Position numbers and translations under genes: made by a program. A stretch of DNA of 64,000 nucleotides from Oleispirillum sp963668495 (GTDB taxonomy: Bacteria > Pseudomonadota > Alphaproteobacteria > Rhodospirillales > Rhodospirillaceae): the NCBI GenBank assembly GCA_963668495.1, contig OY764545.1, positions 1,240,001-1,304,000 of the forward strand. Direction: 5' to 3'. The first letter of the stretch is position 1. Each line of letters opens with the position of its first letter. Under the pieces are notes generated by a model. That model did no database searches, was not told the DNA's origin, and saw nothing but the letters and a program-made list of their open reading frames with translations. Shown here piece after piece: positions 8,580-17,129 of the stretch.

Positions 8580-10049
8580 ATGTTTGAATCGTTGTCTGAT
8601 CGGCTAGGTGGAGTTTTTGACAAACTCAAGAGGCGTGCAACGCTTTCTGAGGGTGATGTCGATTCTGCTATGCGCGAAATCCGCATCGCCCTGCTGGAGG
8701 CCGATGTCGCGCTTCCGGTGGTGAAGGATTTTATCGCCCGCGTTAAAGAACAAGCCCTTGGGCAAGAGGTCATCCGTTCGGTGACTCCGGGGCAAATGGT
8801 GGTCAAGATTGTCCACGATGCCTTGATCGAAACCTTGGGTTCCGATGCGTCTGAACTTAGCCTACGCGCCGTGCCGCCCGTACCGATTTTGATGGTGGGT
8901 TTGCAGGGGTCCGGTAAGACCACGACCTCCGGTAAGATCGCACTCCGCCTGAAGGAAAAAGAACGCAAAAAAGTCCTGTTGGCCTCCCTTGACGTGTACC
9001 GTCCTGCGGCTCAGGAACAGTTGCAACAGCTCGCCAGTCAGACTGGTGTTGGCTCTTTGCCGATTGTTGAAGGCGAAATGCCGACTGCAATCGCGACCCG
9101 TGCCATGGATGTGGCGCGCCGTGAAGGTTACGATGTTGTTATTCTCGATACCGCAGGTCGTCTGCATATCGATGAAGAATTGATGGACGAAGTCGCGAAG
9201 GTTCGCGACATTGCCCAGCCGCATGAAACCCTGTTGGTCGTGGATGCCATGACCGGGCAGGATGCGGTGACGCTGGCCCGTGAGTTCAACGAAAAAGTTG
9301 GCATCACCGGTATCTGTTTGACCCGTATTGACGGTGATGCCCGTGGTGGTGGCGCACTGTCCATGCGTGCGGTCACTGGGAAGCCGATCAAGTTCTTGGG
9401 TGCCGGTGAGAAACTGGACAAGCTTGAAGTTTTCCACCCGGAACGGATTGCAGGCCGGATTTTGGGCATGGGCGACGTTGTGTCGCTGGTGGAACGGGCC
9501 GCAGAGAATTTTGAACAGGCCGAGGCCGAAAAACTTGCCAAGAAAGTCATGGCAGGCAAATTTGACCTTGAAGATATGCTGACCCAACTGCGCCAAGTGC
9601 GCAAAATGGGCGATATCAAAGGCCTGATGGGGATGATCCCCGGTATTGCCAAAATGAAAAAGCAGATTGAGGCGGCAAATATTGACGACTCTCTGCTGGT
9701 TCGGCAGGAAGCGATTATTCTGTCCATGACACAGGCAGAACGCACCAAACCGAATCTGATTAAGGCATCGCGTAAAAAACGGATTGCTGCCGGGTCTGGG
9801 ACTTCGGTTCAGGAGGTCAACAAGCTGTTGAAGCAGTATGACCAAATGGCTGGCATGATGAAGAAAATGAAGAAAATGGGCAAAAAGGGCGCACTGCCGC
9901 CTGAGCTGATGGGGGGTATGCCTGAGGGCGGACTTCCCGGTGGCTTGCCCGGTGGCCTTTCCGGTGGTTTGCCGGGCGGGCTGGGTGGTGGCCTCCCCGG
10001 AGGACTGCCGCCGGGGCTGAATCTGCCCAAGGGCTTTAAGCTCAAGTAA
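8580..10049 (+). CDS. ffh: Signal recognition particle protein Ffh (SRP54)
   Basis: GTPase that binds signal sequences and 4.5S RNA and delivers nascent membrane proteins to FtsY. The 489-residue protein has the N domain, the P-loop GLQGSGKTTTSGKIA near residue 105, DVYRPAA, DTAGRL, and the TRIDGDARGG segment. The Met-rich M domain has MMKKMKKMGKK. The tail after the M domain is a run of Gly-Gly-Leu-Pro repeats (about residues 455-480) ending NLPKGFKLK. It heads the ffh-rpsP-rimM-trmD-rplS order. Confidence 0.97.
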   Translation: MFESLSDRLGGVFDKLKRRATLSEGDVDSAMREIRIALLEADVALPVVKDFIARVKEQALGQEVIRSVTPGQMVVKIVHDALIETLGSDASELSLRAVPPVPILMVGLQGSGKTTTSGKIALRLKEKERKKVLLASLDVYRPAAQEQLQQLASQTGVGSLPIVEGEMPTAIATRAMDVARREGYDVVILDTAGRLHIDEELMDEVAKVRDIAQPHETLLVVDAMTGQDAVTLAREFNEKVGITGICLTRIDGDARGGGALSMRAVTGKPIKFLGAGEKLDKLEVFHPERIAGRILGMGDVVSLVERAAENFEQAEAEKLAKKVMAGKFDLEDMLTQLRQVRKMGDIKGLMGMIPGIAKMKKQIEAANIDDSLLVRQEAIILSMTQAERTKPNLIKASRKKRIAAGSGTSVQEVNKLLKQYDQMAGMMKKMKKMGKKGALPPELMGGMPEGGLPGGLPGGLSGGLPGGLGGGLPGGLPPGLNLPKGFKLK

Positions 10050-10201
10050 CGGATTCACAAGACAACGACCAAGTACCCGGCCCTGCTGGATATCCGGTCA
10101 TGTAAACGACAGTGGCGACACTGTCACAAAGGTTCGTTTCCAATGCTTAACGAGGCAAGGAAACGGAAGTGGCACACAAGAACGAAGGGTAAAACCACAC
10201 C

Positions 10202-10576
10202 ATGCTTCGTATTCGTTTGACTCGCGGTGGCGCAAAAAAGCGTCCGCACTACCGTATTGTTGTTGCAGACACCCGCGCACCGCGTGATGGTCGCTTTATC
10301 GAACGTTTGGGTACCTATAACCCGATGTTGGCTAAAGATGACGAACGTCGCGTTGTCCTGAAACTGGACCGCATTCAACACTGGATTGGCGTTGGCGCTC
10401 AGCCGTCTGACCGCGTTGTTCGCTTCCTGGCACAAGCCGGCGTTATGGCTGCACCGGAACTGCGCGAACAAACCAAAAAAGACAAGCCGAAAGCTAAGGC
10501 TCAAGAACGCGCTGCTGAAAAAGCTGCTGCTGCTGAAGAAGCCGCAGCCGCTGCTGCAGAAGCTGCCGAAGCTTAA
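10202..10576 (+). CDS. rpsP: 30S ribosomal protein S16
   Basis: Small-subunit protein needed for 30S assembly. The N-terminal MLRIRLTRGGAKKRP and RDGRFIERLGTYNP are diagnostic. The conserved part covers about 85 residues. A Lys/Ala/Glu-rich tail of about 35 residues follows, with several near-identical GCT/GCA Ala codons in a row, as often seen in alphaproteobacterial S16. It is followed 23 bases later by rimM. Confidence 0.97.
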   Translation: MLRIRLTRGGAKKRPHYRIVVADTRAPRDGRFIERLGTYNPMLAKDDERRVVLKLDRIQHWIGVGAQPSDRVVRFLAQAGVMAAPELREQTKKDKPKAKAQERAAEKAAAAEEAAAAAAEAAEA

Positions 10577-10599
10577 GCCGAAGGCAGGAGACATTGACC

Positions 10600-11157
10600 G
10601 TGGCTGGACCTGTAGACATGAACACAAACCGCTTATGCATGGGCGTCATTGTTGGCGTGCATGGTGTGCGTGGTGAAGTTCGGGTCAAGGTATTCACCAG
10701 CGAACCGGAAGCAATCGGTGCCTATGGCCCGTTGACTGACGGTTCCGGGACCCGTTCCTTTAAACTGAAGTTTTTACGTCAGACGAAGGGTGTGGTTATC
10801 GCACGTATTCAAGGCATTACTGACCGTGACGCGGCGGAGGCTCTGAAAGGTACGGAGCTTTACACCGACCGTGGCAGTCTGCCGGAAACCGAAGATGACG
10901 ATACTTTCTACCACGCCGATTTGGTTGGGTTGAAAGCTGAAGACATGGACGGCAATCCGGTTGGACAGGTTGTGGCAGTTTTTGATCATGGGGCCGGTGA
11001 TGTTCTGGATATTCGGACCATCGCTGACGGACGCCTGATCAGTCTGCCGTTCACGCGGGAAGTTGTGCCGGTGGTCGATGTGGCGGCGGGTCGTTTGGCT
11101 GTAAACATGCCTGAAGGGCTGTTGGCATCCAAGGACGCGTCAGGAGACAGCAAGTGA
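10600..11157 (+). CDS. rimM: Ribosome maturation factor RimM
   Basis: Binds S19 and assists 30S head maturation. The start region MGVIVGVHGVRGEVRVK is the family signature, and the PRC-barrel domain follows from about residue 95 (FYHADLVGL). Three start codons are possible: TTG 10594, GTG 10600 and ATG 10618. GTG has the best distance to AGGAG at 10586. The end overlaps trmD by GTGA. RimM is about 185 residues, of normal length. Confidence 0.93.
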   Translation: MAGPVDMNTNRLCMGVIVGVHGVRGEVRVKVFTSEPEAIGAYGPLTDGSGTRSFKLKFLRQTKGVVIARIQGITDRDAAEALKGTELYTDRGSLPETEDDDTFYHADLVGLKAEDMDGNPVGQVVAVFDHGAGDVLDIRTIADGRLISLPFTREVVPVVDVAAGRLAVNMPEGLLASKDASGDSK

Positions 11158-11927
11158 CGACGAACGTCCCGCATTCGCATACCCCTGATAACGGGGGGGA
11201 ACAAACCGGATGGCTGGCCAGTGTGCTGACCATTTTCCCGGATATGTTCCCCGGTGCTTTGGGATTTTCGTTGGCGGGCCGCGCTCTTGAGCGTGGGATC
11301 TGGGAGCTGAAAACCACGAATCTTCGTGATTTTGCTTTTGATCGGCACGGCACTGTGGATGACACACCGTTCGGCGGTGGAGCAGGCATGGTGATGCGAC
11401 CGGACGTTTTGGACCGCGCCATTACGGCGGCACGGGACGCGGCCGGGGAACGTGCAGGGCCCCTTATGTATTTTACGCCGCGTGGACGGAAACTGGACCA
11501 AGAGCGGGTTCGGGATCTGGCTGCGGGACCGGGCGCAACCCTGTTGTGCGGTCGGTTCGAAGGCGTCGACCAGCGTTTGCTGGATGCGCATGAGATCGAG
11601 GAAGTTAGCCTTGGTGATTTTGTGCTGTCCGGTGGCGAGCTTCCGGCTCTGATGATGCTGGACGCGGTCATTCGGTTGTTGCCCGGAGTTATGGGCCAAC
11701 CTGCATCGCTGGAAGAGGAAAGTTTTGAAAGCGGATTGCTGGAGTATCCCCAGTATACCCGCCCGCAAATTTGGGCCGGTCGGCCCGTGCCAGATGTGCT
11801 GAACTCCGGTCACCACGGCAAGATTGCCGCATGGCGACGGAAGCAGGCCGAGGACATTACAAAGAACAGGCGTCCCGACCTTTGGGAAGCCTACCAGGCG
11901 TCCCGAGGACGGAAGGAAGAGGAATAG
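11154..11927 (+). CDS. trmD: tRNA (guanine37-N1)-methyltransferase
   Basis: SPOUT methyltransferase forming m1G37, which prevents +1 frameshifting. It shows LTIFPDMFPG, DDTPFGGGAGMV, CGRFEGVDQRL and DFVLSGGELPA, all family motifs including the knot. The GTG start overlaps the rimM stop. The N-terminus carries about 20 extra residues before the first strand, so an internal start is possible. The next gene, rplS, begins 3 bases after the stop. Confidence 0.95.
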   Translation: MTTNVPHSHTPDNGGEQTGWLASVLTIFPDMFPGALGFSLAGRALERGIWELKTTNLRDFAFDRHGTVDDTPFGGGAGMVMRPDVLDRAITAARDAAGERAGPLMYFTPRGRKLDQERVRDLAAGPGATLLCGRFEGVDQRLLDAHEIEEVSLGDFVLSGGELPALMMLDAVIRLLPGVMGQPASLEEESFESGLLEYPQYTRPQIWAGRPVPDVLNSGHHGKIAAWRRKQAEDITKNRRPDLWEAYQASRGRKEEE

Positions 11928-11930
11928 GTC

Positions 11931-12332
11931 ATGAACATCATCCAACAGCTGGAAGCCGAACAAGTCGCAAAGCTTCTGGAAGATCGTGAAGTCCCGGATT
12001 TCAAACCGGGCGATACCCTGCGCGTTCACGCCAAAGTGGTCGAAGGTACCCGTGAGCGTATTCAGGTTTTCGAAGGTGTGTGCATTGCACGCCGTAATGC
12101 TGGTGTGAACTCTTCGTTCACCGTGCGCAAAATCTCCTTCGGTGAAGGCGTGGAACGTGTATTCCCGCTGTACTCCCCGAAAGTGGCGAACATCGAAGTG
12201 ACCCGTATCGGTAAAGTCCGCCGTGCGAAACTGTACTACCTGCGCGCTCTGCGTGGTCGTGCAGCACGTATTGCTGAAGATAAAGCTGCAATCCTGAAGC
12301 AACGCGCACGCGCTGCTGAAGCTGCCAAATAA
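11931..12332 (+). CDS. rplS: 50S ribosomal protein L19
   Basis: Protein at the interface of the ribosomal subunits. MNIIQQLEAEQVAKL, FKPGDTLRVHAKVVEG, RIQVFEGVCIARRNAG and VERVFPLYSPKV mark it clearly. The 133-residue length is normal, with a short Ala/Lys-rich end. It is the last gene of the ffh-rpsP-rimM-trmD-rplS run; a strong hairpin follows at 12413. Confidence 0.98.
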   Translation: MNIIQQLEAEQVAKLLEDREVPDFKPGDTLRVHAKVVEGTRERIQVFEGVCIARRNAGVNSSFTVRKISFGEGVERVFPLYSPKVANIEVTRIGKVRRAKLYYLRALRGRAARIAEDKAAILKQRARAAEAAK

Positions 12333-12412
12333 GACGAAGAGCATTGCTCTTGGCTTGAAAGTGCGGGTGCGGGCAAAACGCACCTGACGCTTTCGGCTCT
12401 CTTGGCCTATAC

Positions 12413-12454
12413 TGCCCGGCAGGGGATATCCCCCTGTCGGGCACAACTGTTTTT
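12413..12454 (+). terminator. Strong terminator between rplS and leuC
   Basis: TGCCCGGCAGGGG (12413-12425) pairs with CCCCTGTCGGGCA (12431-12443, one G-T wobble), then TGTTTTT follows at 12449. It most likely ends the ribosomal operon. A role as an attenuator for leuCD is possible but I see no Leu-rich leader peptide to support it. Confidence 0.75.
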
Positions 12455-12687
12455 GGTGGTCGGGTTAATGTGATTATTCTTGCGTATTCCGGGTTGTTCT
12501 TGGTAAGAATATTGCCCGATTGCAAGAGGAATCTTTCCCATCGCAATGGAAGCAATGGGCCGTTGCGTTTGCCTTCGATTATGCTCTGCCCGATAAAAAA
12601 CGTCTGTCTCAACCATGCCATATGAGACGGGCCATAAGACGTTGAGGCCGTTTGGCCTTGAAAATCTGCGAGTTAAGGGAGACCCGT
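12455..12687 (+). other. Leader/promoter region of leuC
   Basis: About 230 bases with no supported gene. With the stretch 12333-12412 this makes a 355-base gap between rplS and leuC. Small hairpins (AAGAGC/GCTCTT near 12338 and GGTGCG/CGCACC near 12367) precede the terminator. The leuC promoter must be here, but no strong consensus is visible. Confidence 0.35.
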
Positions 12688-14094
12688 ATGACCGCACCGC
12701 GTACACTGTTCGACAAAATTTGGGACAGTCATTTGATTGATCGACAAGAAGACGGCACTTGCCTGATTTACATTGACCGTCACCTTGTTCACGAAGTCAC
12801 CAGCCCGCAGGCCTTTGAAGGCCTTGCCAACGCGGGGCGCGAAGTTGCTCGTACGGCCCAAACCCTAGCCGTTGCCGATCACAACGTGCCGACCACTGAT
12901 CGGTCCAAAGGCATTGAAGACCCCGAATCCCGCATGCAGGTGGAAACTCTGGAAGCGAATTGTGACAAATTCGGGGTTCAGTACCTGCCGATGACAGACA
13001 TTCGCCAAGGCGTCGTCCATATCGTCGGGCCGGAACAAGGCTTCACGCTGCCGGGAATGACCATTGTTTGTGGTGATTCGCACACGGCGACGCACGGTGC
13101 ATTTGGCTCTTTGGCATTTGGTATTGGTACGTCTGAAGTTGAGCACGTCCTTGCCACCCAAACCTTGGTTCAGGCTCCGGCGAAGAACATGCTGGTGAAG
13201 GTTGAAGGCGAACTGCCGGCTGGCGCAACTGCCAAGGATATCGTGCTGAAAATCATCGGCACCATCGGCACCGCCGGTGGGACTGGCTATGTGATTGAGT
13301 TCGCGGGTGATGCGATCCGTAATCTCAGCATGGAAGGCCGGATGACCGTCTGCAATATGGCAATCGAAGGCGGCGCCCGTGCAGGCCTGATTGCTCCGGA
13401 TGAAACCACATTCGACTATGTGAAAAATCGTCCGATGGGGCCGCAAGGGGCAGATTACGACAAAGCTGTTGCATACTGGAAAACCCTGTTCACTGACGAG
13501 GGTGCTGCCTTCGATAAAGTTGTGGAAATTGATGCGACAACCATCATCCCGCAGGTTACTTGGGGGACAAGCCCGGAAGACGTTATCGAAATTACCGGGA
13601 ATGTCCCGAACCCGGCTGATGCCAAGGATGAAGGCAAAGCCAAAGCCATGCAGCGCGCCTTGGATTACATGGGGCTGACTGCTGGAACTCCGATGACAGA
13701 GGTCAAAATTGATCGGGTGTTCATTGGCTCATGCACCAATGGTCGGATCGAAGACATCCGTGCTGTGGCTGAAGTCGCCAAAGGCCGCAAAGTCGCGGAT
13801 TGGGTCAATGCCATGGTAGTGCCAGGGTCCGGTTTGGTTAAGGCTCAGGCCGAAGAAGAAGGTCTGGACAAAATTTTGATTGAGGCAGGCTTCGAATGGC
13901 GTGAGCCGGGCTGTTCCATGTGTCTGGCAATGAATGCCGACCGTTTGCAGCCGGGTGAACGCTGTGCATCCACATCCAACCGGAACTTTGAAGGCCGTCA
14001 GGGCCGTGGTGGTCGCACCCATCTGATGAGCCCGGCTTTGGCTGCGGCATCTGCGGTGGCTGGGTATATCTCTGACGTTCGGTCTTTGGCGTAA
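12688..14094 (+). CDS. leuC: 3-isopropylmalate dehydratase large subunit
   Basis: With LeuD it isomerises 2-isopropylmalate to 3-isopropylmalate in leucine synthesis. It is an aconitase-family protein with a [4Fe-4S] cluster: CGDSHTATHGAFG, FIGSCTNGR and the Cys pair in PGCSMCLAMN are the cluster and substrate segments. It has 468 residues from the ATG at 12688, which has GGGAG upstream. An in-frame start at 12652 would add 12 residues and lacks a ribosome site. leuD follows after 24 bases. Confidence 0.97.
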   Translation: MTAPRTLFDKIWDSHLIDRQEDGTCLIYIDRHLVHEVTSPQAFEGLANAGREVARTAQTLAVADHNVPTTDRSKGIEDPESRMQVETLEANCDKFGVQYLPMTDIRQGVVHIVGPEQGFTLPGMTIVCGDSHTATHGAFGSLAFGIGTSEVEHVLATQTLVQAPAKNMLVKVEGELPAGATAKDIVLKIIGTIGTAGGTGYVIEFAGDAIRNLSMEGRMTVCNMAIEGGARAGLIAPDETTFDYVKNRPMGPQGADYDKAVAYWKTLFTDEGAAFDKVVEIDATTIIPQVTWGTSPEDVIEITGNVPNPADAKDEGKAKAMQRALDYMGLTAGTPMTEVKIDRVFIGSCTNGRIEDIRAVAEVAKGRKVADWVNAMVVPGSGLVKAQAEEEGLDKILIEAGFEWREPGCSMCLAMNADRLQPGERCASTSNRNFEGRQGRGGRTHLMSPALAAASAVAGYISDVRSLA

Positions 14095-14118
14095 TTTGGG
14101 TTCTGAGGGTTTAGACAG

Positions 14119-14724
14119 ATGGAAAAATTTGACGTTCTGACCGGTGTTGCTGCGCCGCTGCCGCTGATCAATATCGACACGGATATGATCATCCCGAAAC
14201 AGTTCCTGAAAACCATTAAACGGACCGGATTGGGCAAAAGCCTGTTCTTCGAAATGCGGTTTGATGCGGATGGGAACGAGTTACCGGAATTCGTCCTGAA
14301 CAAACAGGCGTATCGCAATGCCAAGATTCTGGTGACCGGAGCGAATTTCGGCTGTGGGTCATCCCGTGAACATGCGCCGTGGTCGATTCAGGACTTTGGC
14401 ATTCGCTGCGTGATCGCGCCAAGCTTTGCCGATATCTTTTTCAACAACTGCTTCAAAAACGGGATTTTGCCGATCAAGTTGCCGCAGGATGTCTGCGACA
14501 AACTGATGGCAGCAGCCGAGAACGGGGCTAATGCCACCTTCACTGTGGATCTGGAAGCACAGCACATCCAGACCCCGGATGGCGAGGTCGTATCCTTTGA
14601 TGTGGATGCCTTCCGCAAACATTGTTTGCTCAATGGGTTGGATGATATTGGCCTGACGCTGGCAAAACAGGATAAGATCGATACCTATGAGACTGCGCGC
14701 AAAGCTGCACAGCCTTGGGTCTAA
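14119..14724 (+). CDS. leuD: 3-isopropylmalate dehydratase small subunit
   Basis: Swivel-domain partner of LeuC. The INIDTDMIIPKQFLK start and the GCGSSREHAPW substrate-binding loop (about residue 75) are diagnostic. Length is 201 residues, as usual. It follows leuC in one transcript. A hairpin with a short T run separates it from leuB. Confidence 0.97.
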   Translation: MEKFDVLTGVAAPLPLINIDTDMIIPKQFLKTIKRTGLGKSLFFEMRFDADGNELPEFVLNKQAYRNAKILVTGANFGCGSSREHAPWSIQDFGIRCVIAPSFADIFFNNCFKNGILPIKLPQDVCDKLMAAAENGANATFTVDLEAQHIQTPDGEVVSFDVDAFRKHCLLNGLDDIGLTLAKQDKIDTYETARKAAQPWV

Positions 14725-14734
14725 GTCTGCTCAG

Positions 14735-14762
14735 CCCCGAGGGTAAAACCTCGGGGTTCTTT
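14735..14762 (+). terminator. Hairpin terminator between leuD and leuB
   Basis: CCCCGAGG (14735-14742) and CCTCGGGG (14749-14756) surround GTAAAA and are followed by TTCTTT. It could cause partial termination, so leuB may be made at a lower level or from its own promoter. Confidence 0.7.
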
Positions 14763-14793
14763 AGTTCAAAGTTTCAAGACAGGGAGACATACA

Positions 14794-15897
14794 ATGTCTG
14801 CGAAGAAAAAGGTCATGTTGCTGCCCGGTGACGGTATCGGTCAGGAAGTTATGGCACAGGTTCTGCGGGTGCTGGAATGGATGGATACTGCCGGATTGGC
14901 ATCCTTCGATCTGCAAACCGGGTTGATCGGCGGCGCGTCCATTGATGCCCATGGTGAGCCGCTGACCGATGAAACTGTCGCAGATTGTCTGGCCTGTGAT
15001 GCGGTGTTGATGGGCGCGGTTGGTGGTCCGAAATGGGATGATATCCCGTTCGAGAAAAAACCAGAGCGTGGCCTGTTGCGCATTCGCAAAGACATGGGGT
15101 TGTTCGCGAACTTGCGTCCGGCTTTGGTGTTTGATGCCTTGGCCCATGCCTCGACCCTGAAACATGATGTGGTTGCCGGTCTCGATATTATGATCGTGCG
15201 TGAACTGACCGGGGGGATTTACTTCGGACAGCCGCGCGGCATCGAAGACCTGCCGGACGGAACCCGCAAAGGGTATAACACGCTGGTCTATACTTCGCCG
15301 GAAGTGGAACGTATTGGTCGTGTGGCTTTTGACTTGGCGTCGAAACGTAACAATCGCGTGTGCTCGGTCGATAAAGCCAACGTGCTGGAGTCCACCATCC
15401 TGTGGCGCGAAGAAATGGAAAAAGTCGCCAAGGATTATCCGAATGTGGAACTGTCCCACCTGTATGTGGACAATGCCTCCATGCAGTTGGTGCGCAATCC
15501 GAAGCAATTTGACGTGATGGTCACCACCAATATGTTTGGCGACATTCTGTCTGATTGTGCGGCAATGCTGACCGGGTCTTTGGGAATGCTGCCGTCGGCG
15601 TCTTTGGGTGCCGCCGATGCCAATGGCAAACGAAATGCGCTGTACGAACCGGTGCATGGTTCTGCACCGGATATTGCCGGACAAAACTTGGCAAATCCGC
15701 TGGCTATGCTGTTGTCCCTTGCCATGATGTTGCGCTATTCCTTTGATATGTCTGAGCTTGCCGATCGTTTGGAAAATGCGGTAAAGGCAACGTTGGCCGA
15801 AGGCGTTCGTACCGGCGACATTATGCAGGAAGGCGCAACCAAAGTCGGCACCAGCGGTATGGGCGATGCCGTGTTGCGTCATCTGAAATCCGCATAA
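14794..15897 (+). CDS. leuB: 3-isopropylmalate dehydrogenase
   Basis: NAD-dependent oxidative decarboxylation of 3-isopropylmalate. It has LLPGDGIGQEV at the N-terminus, RELTGGIYFG, the Asp-bearing TNMFGDILSD and EPVHGSAPDIAG. The 367-residue length is normal. GGGAG precedes the ATG. The leuC-leuD-leuB-asd order is common in Alphaproteobacteria. Confidence 0.97.
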   Translation: MSAKKKVMLLPGDGIGQEVMAQVLRVLEWMDTAGLASFDLQTGLIGGASIDAHGEPLTDETVADCLACDAVLMGAVGGPKWDDIPFEKKPERGLLRIRKDMGLFANLRPALVFDALAHASTLKHDVVAGLDIMIVRELTGGIYFGQPRGIEDLPDGTRKGYNTLVYTSPEVERIGRVAFDLASKRNNRVCSVDKANVLESTILWREEMEKVAKDYPNVELSHLYVDNASMQLVRNPKQFDVMVTTNMFGDILSDCAAMLTGSLGMLPSASLGAADANGKRNALYEPVHGSAPDIAGQNLANPLAMLLSLAMMLRYSFDMSELADRLENAVKATLAEGVRTGDIMQEGATKVGTSGMGDAVLRHLKSA

Positions 15898-15951
15898 TAA
15901 AACGGTTTACCTGACGGTTTTTTACGTTAGGGTATTCTTCTTTACATAAGG

Positions 15952-15996
15952 ACAAGGCAGGCTGATTGAACGCCTGCCTTGTGCGTTCTGTTTTTT
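15952..15996 (+). terminator. Terminator after leuB
   Basis: A perfect 11-bp stem, ACAAGGCAGGC (15952-15962) and GCCTGCCTTGT (15972-15982) with a 9-base loop, is followed by GCGTTCTG and six T (15991-15996). It lies between leuB and asd, only 28 bases before the asd start. Confidence 0.75.
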
Positions 15997-16024
15997 GGAA
16001 TTCAAGTCAGGATTGGATACGACT

Positions 16025-17047
16025 ATGGGCTATAAGGTTGCTGTCGTTGGGGCGACGGGGAACGTCGGCCGCGAAATGTTGAGCATTCTGGCTGAACGGG
16101 AATTCCCGGCTGATGAAGTTTTTGCCGTGGCTTCCGAACGTTCGGTCGGTGTTGAAGTTTCGTTCGGTGAGGACGATGTGCTCAAGGTCCATAGCCTCGA
16201 TACATTTGACTTTTCAAAGGTCGATATTGCCCTGTTTTCACCGGGTGGCTCTATTTCTCGGGTATATGCACCGAAAGCTGCAGAAGCAGGCTGTGTGGTT
16301 ATCGACAATACTTCTGAATTCCGTATGGAACCGGGCGTGCCATTGATTGTGCCGGAAGTTAATCCGCAGGCGCTGAAGGGCTATACCAAGCGCAACATCA
16401 TCGCCAATCCGAACTGTTCCACCATTCAGATGATGCTGGCATTGAAGCCGCTGCATGATACCTTTGGGATCAAACGCGTTGTGGTGTCGACTTATCAATC
16501 CGTGTCCGGGAGTGGGCGCGAAGGTATGGATGAACTGTTCAATCAGACCCGTGGCGTCTATATGAATGAACCGGTGGCAAAGACGCAAAACAAGTTCACG
16601 AAACAAATTGCCTTTAACGTCATCCCGCATATCGATTCCTTTATGGACGATGGTGCGACCAAGGAAGAATGGAAGATGACGGTGGAGACCAAAAAAATTC
16701 TGGACCCTGACATTGCCGTTCATGCCAATTGCTGTCGGGTTCCGGTGTTCAACGGTCATGCCGAATACATCAACATTGAAACCGAAGAACCGATTACCGT
16801 AGCCAAGGCACGTGCCGTCATGAAAGCCATGCCGGGGTTGAGTGTGGTCGATCATCGTGAAAATGAGGGCTATGTCACGCCGGCAGAGGTCTCCGGTGAG
16901 GATAATGTCTATATCTCCCGCGTTCGTAAGGACAGCACCGTCGACAACGGGCTGAGCTTTTGGTGCGTGGGCGATAACCTGCGAAAAGGAGCGGCACTGA
17001 ATGCAGTTCAGATTGCCGAACTTCTGGTTCGTGATTACCTGAAATAA
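16025..17047 (+). CDS. asd: Aspartate-semialdehyde dehydrogenase
   Basis: Reduces aspartyl phosphate to the semialdehyde for lysine/DAP, threonine and methionine. It has VAVVGATGNVGREML (NADP site), the catalytic Cys in ANPNCSTIQ near residue 130, and CRVPVFNGHAE. About 340 residues. The ATG at 16025 was chosen over a TTG at 15995 because the family begins right at this point and the TTG lies against the terminator T run. Confidence 0.96.
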   Translation: MGYKVAVVGATGNVGREMLSILAEREFPADEVFAVASERSVGVEVSFGEDDVLKVHSLDTFDFSKVDIALFSPGGSISRVYAPKAAEAGCVVIDNTSEFRMEPGVPLIVPEVNPQALKGYTKRNIIANPNCSTIQMMLALKPLHDTFGIKRVVVSTYQSVSGSGREGMDELFNQTRGVYMNEPVAKTQNKFTKQIAFNVIPHIDSFMDDGATKEEWKMTVETKKILDPDIAVHANCCRVPVFNGHAEYINIETEEPITVAKARAVMKAMPGLSVVDHRENEGYVTPAEVSGEDNVYISRVRKDSTVDNGLSFWCVGDNLRKGAALNAVQIAELLVRDYLK

Positions 17048-17079
17048 CAGACCGTTCGTAAACAAAAAACATGCTTTTG

Positions 17080-17113
17080 TACGGCGCGGTCAAATGGAAA
17101 AGACCGCGCCGTA
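17080..17113 (+). other. Perfect 12-bp hairpin after asd
   Basis: TACGGCGCGGTC (17080-17091) and GACCGCGCCGTA (17102-17113) form a perfect stem with a 10-base A-rich loop. No T tract follows on either strand, so it is either a weak terminator for asd or an mRNA-stability structure just upstream of the next gene at 17130. Confidence 0.55.
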
Positions 17114-17129
17114 TGTGTGAGTAAGGCCG

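Noticed and set aside
10485..10576. Ala-rich repeat-like end of rpsP as a tandem repeat element
   Set aside because: It is coding sequence for the usual Lys/Ala/Glu tail of alphaproteobacterial S16.
10986..12446. 486-residue antisense frame across trmD-rplS
   Set aside because: Covers three certain genes and a terminator, with no domain.
12470..12625. Short GTG-started frame before leuC as a possible leucine leader peptide
   Set aside because: It has scattered Leu codons but no Leu run, no ribosome site and no paired antiterminator stems.
14761..15882. 373-residue antisense frame opposite leuB
   Set aside because: His/Gln-rich translation typical of the reverse strand of a real gene; no ribosome site.
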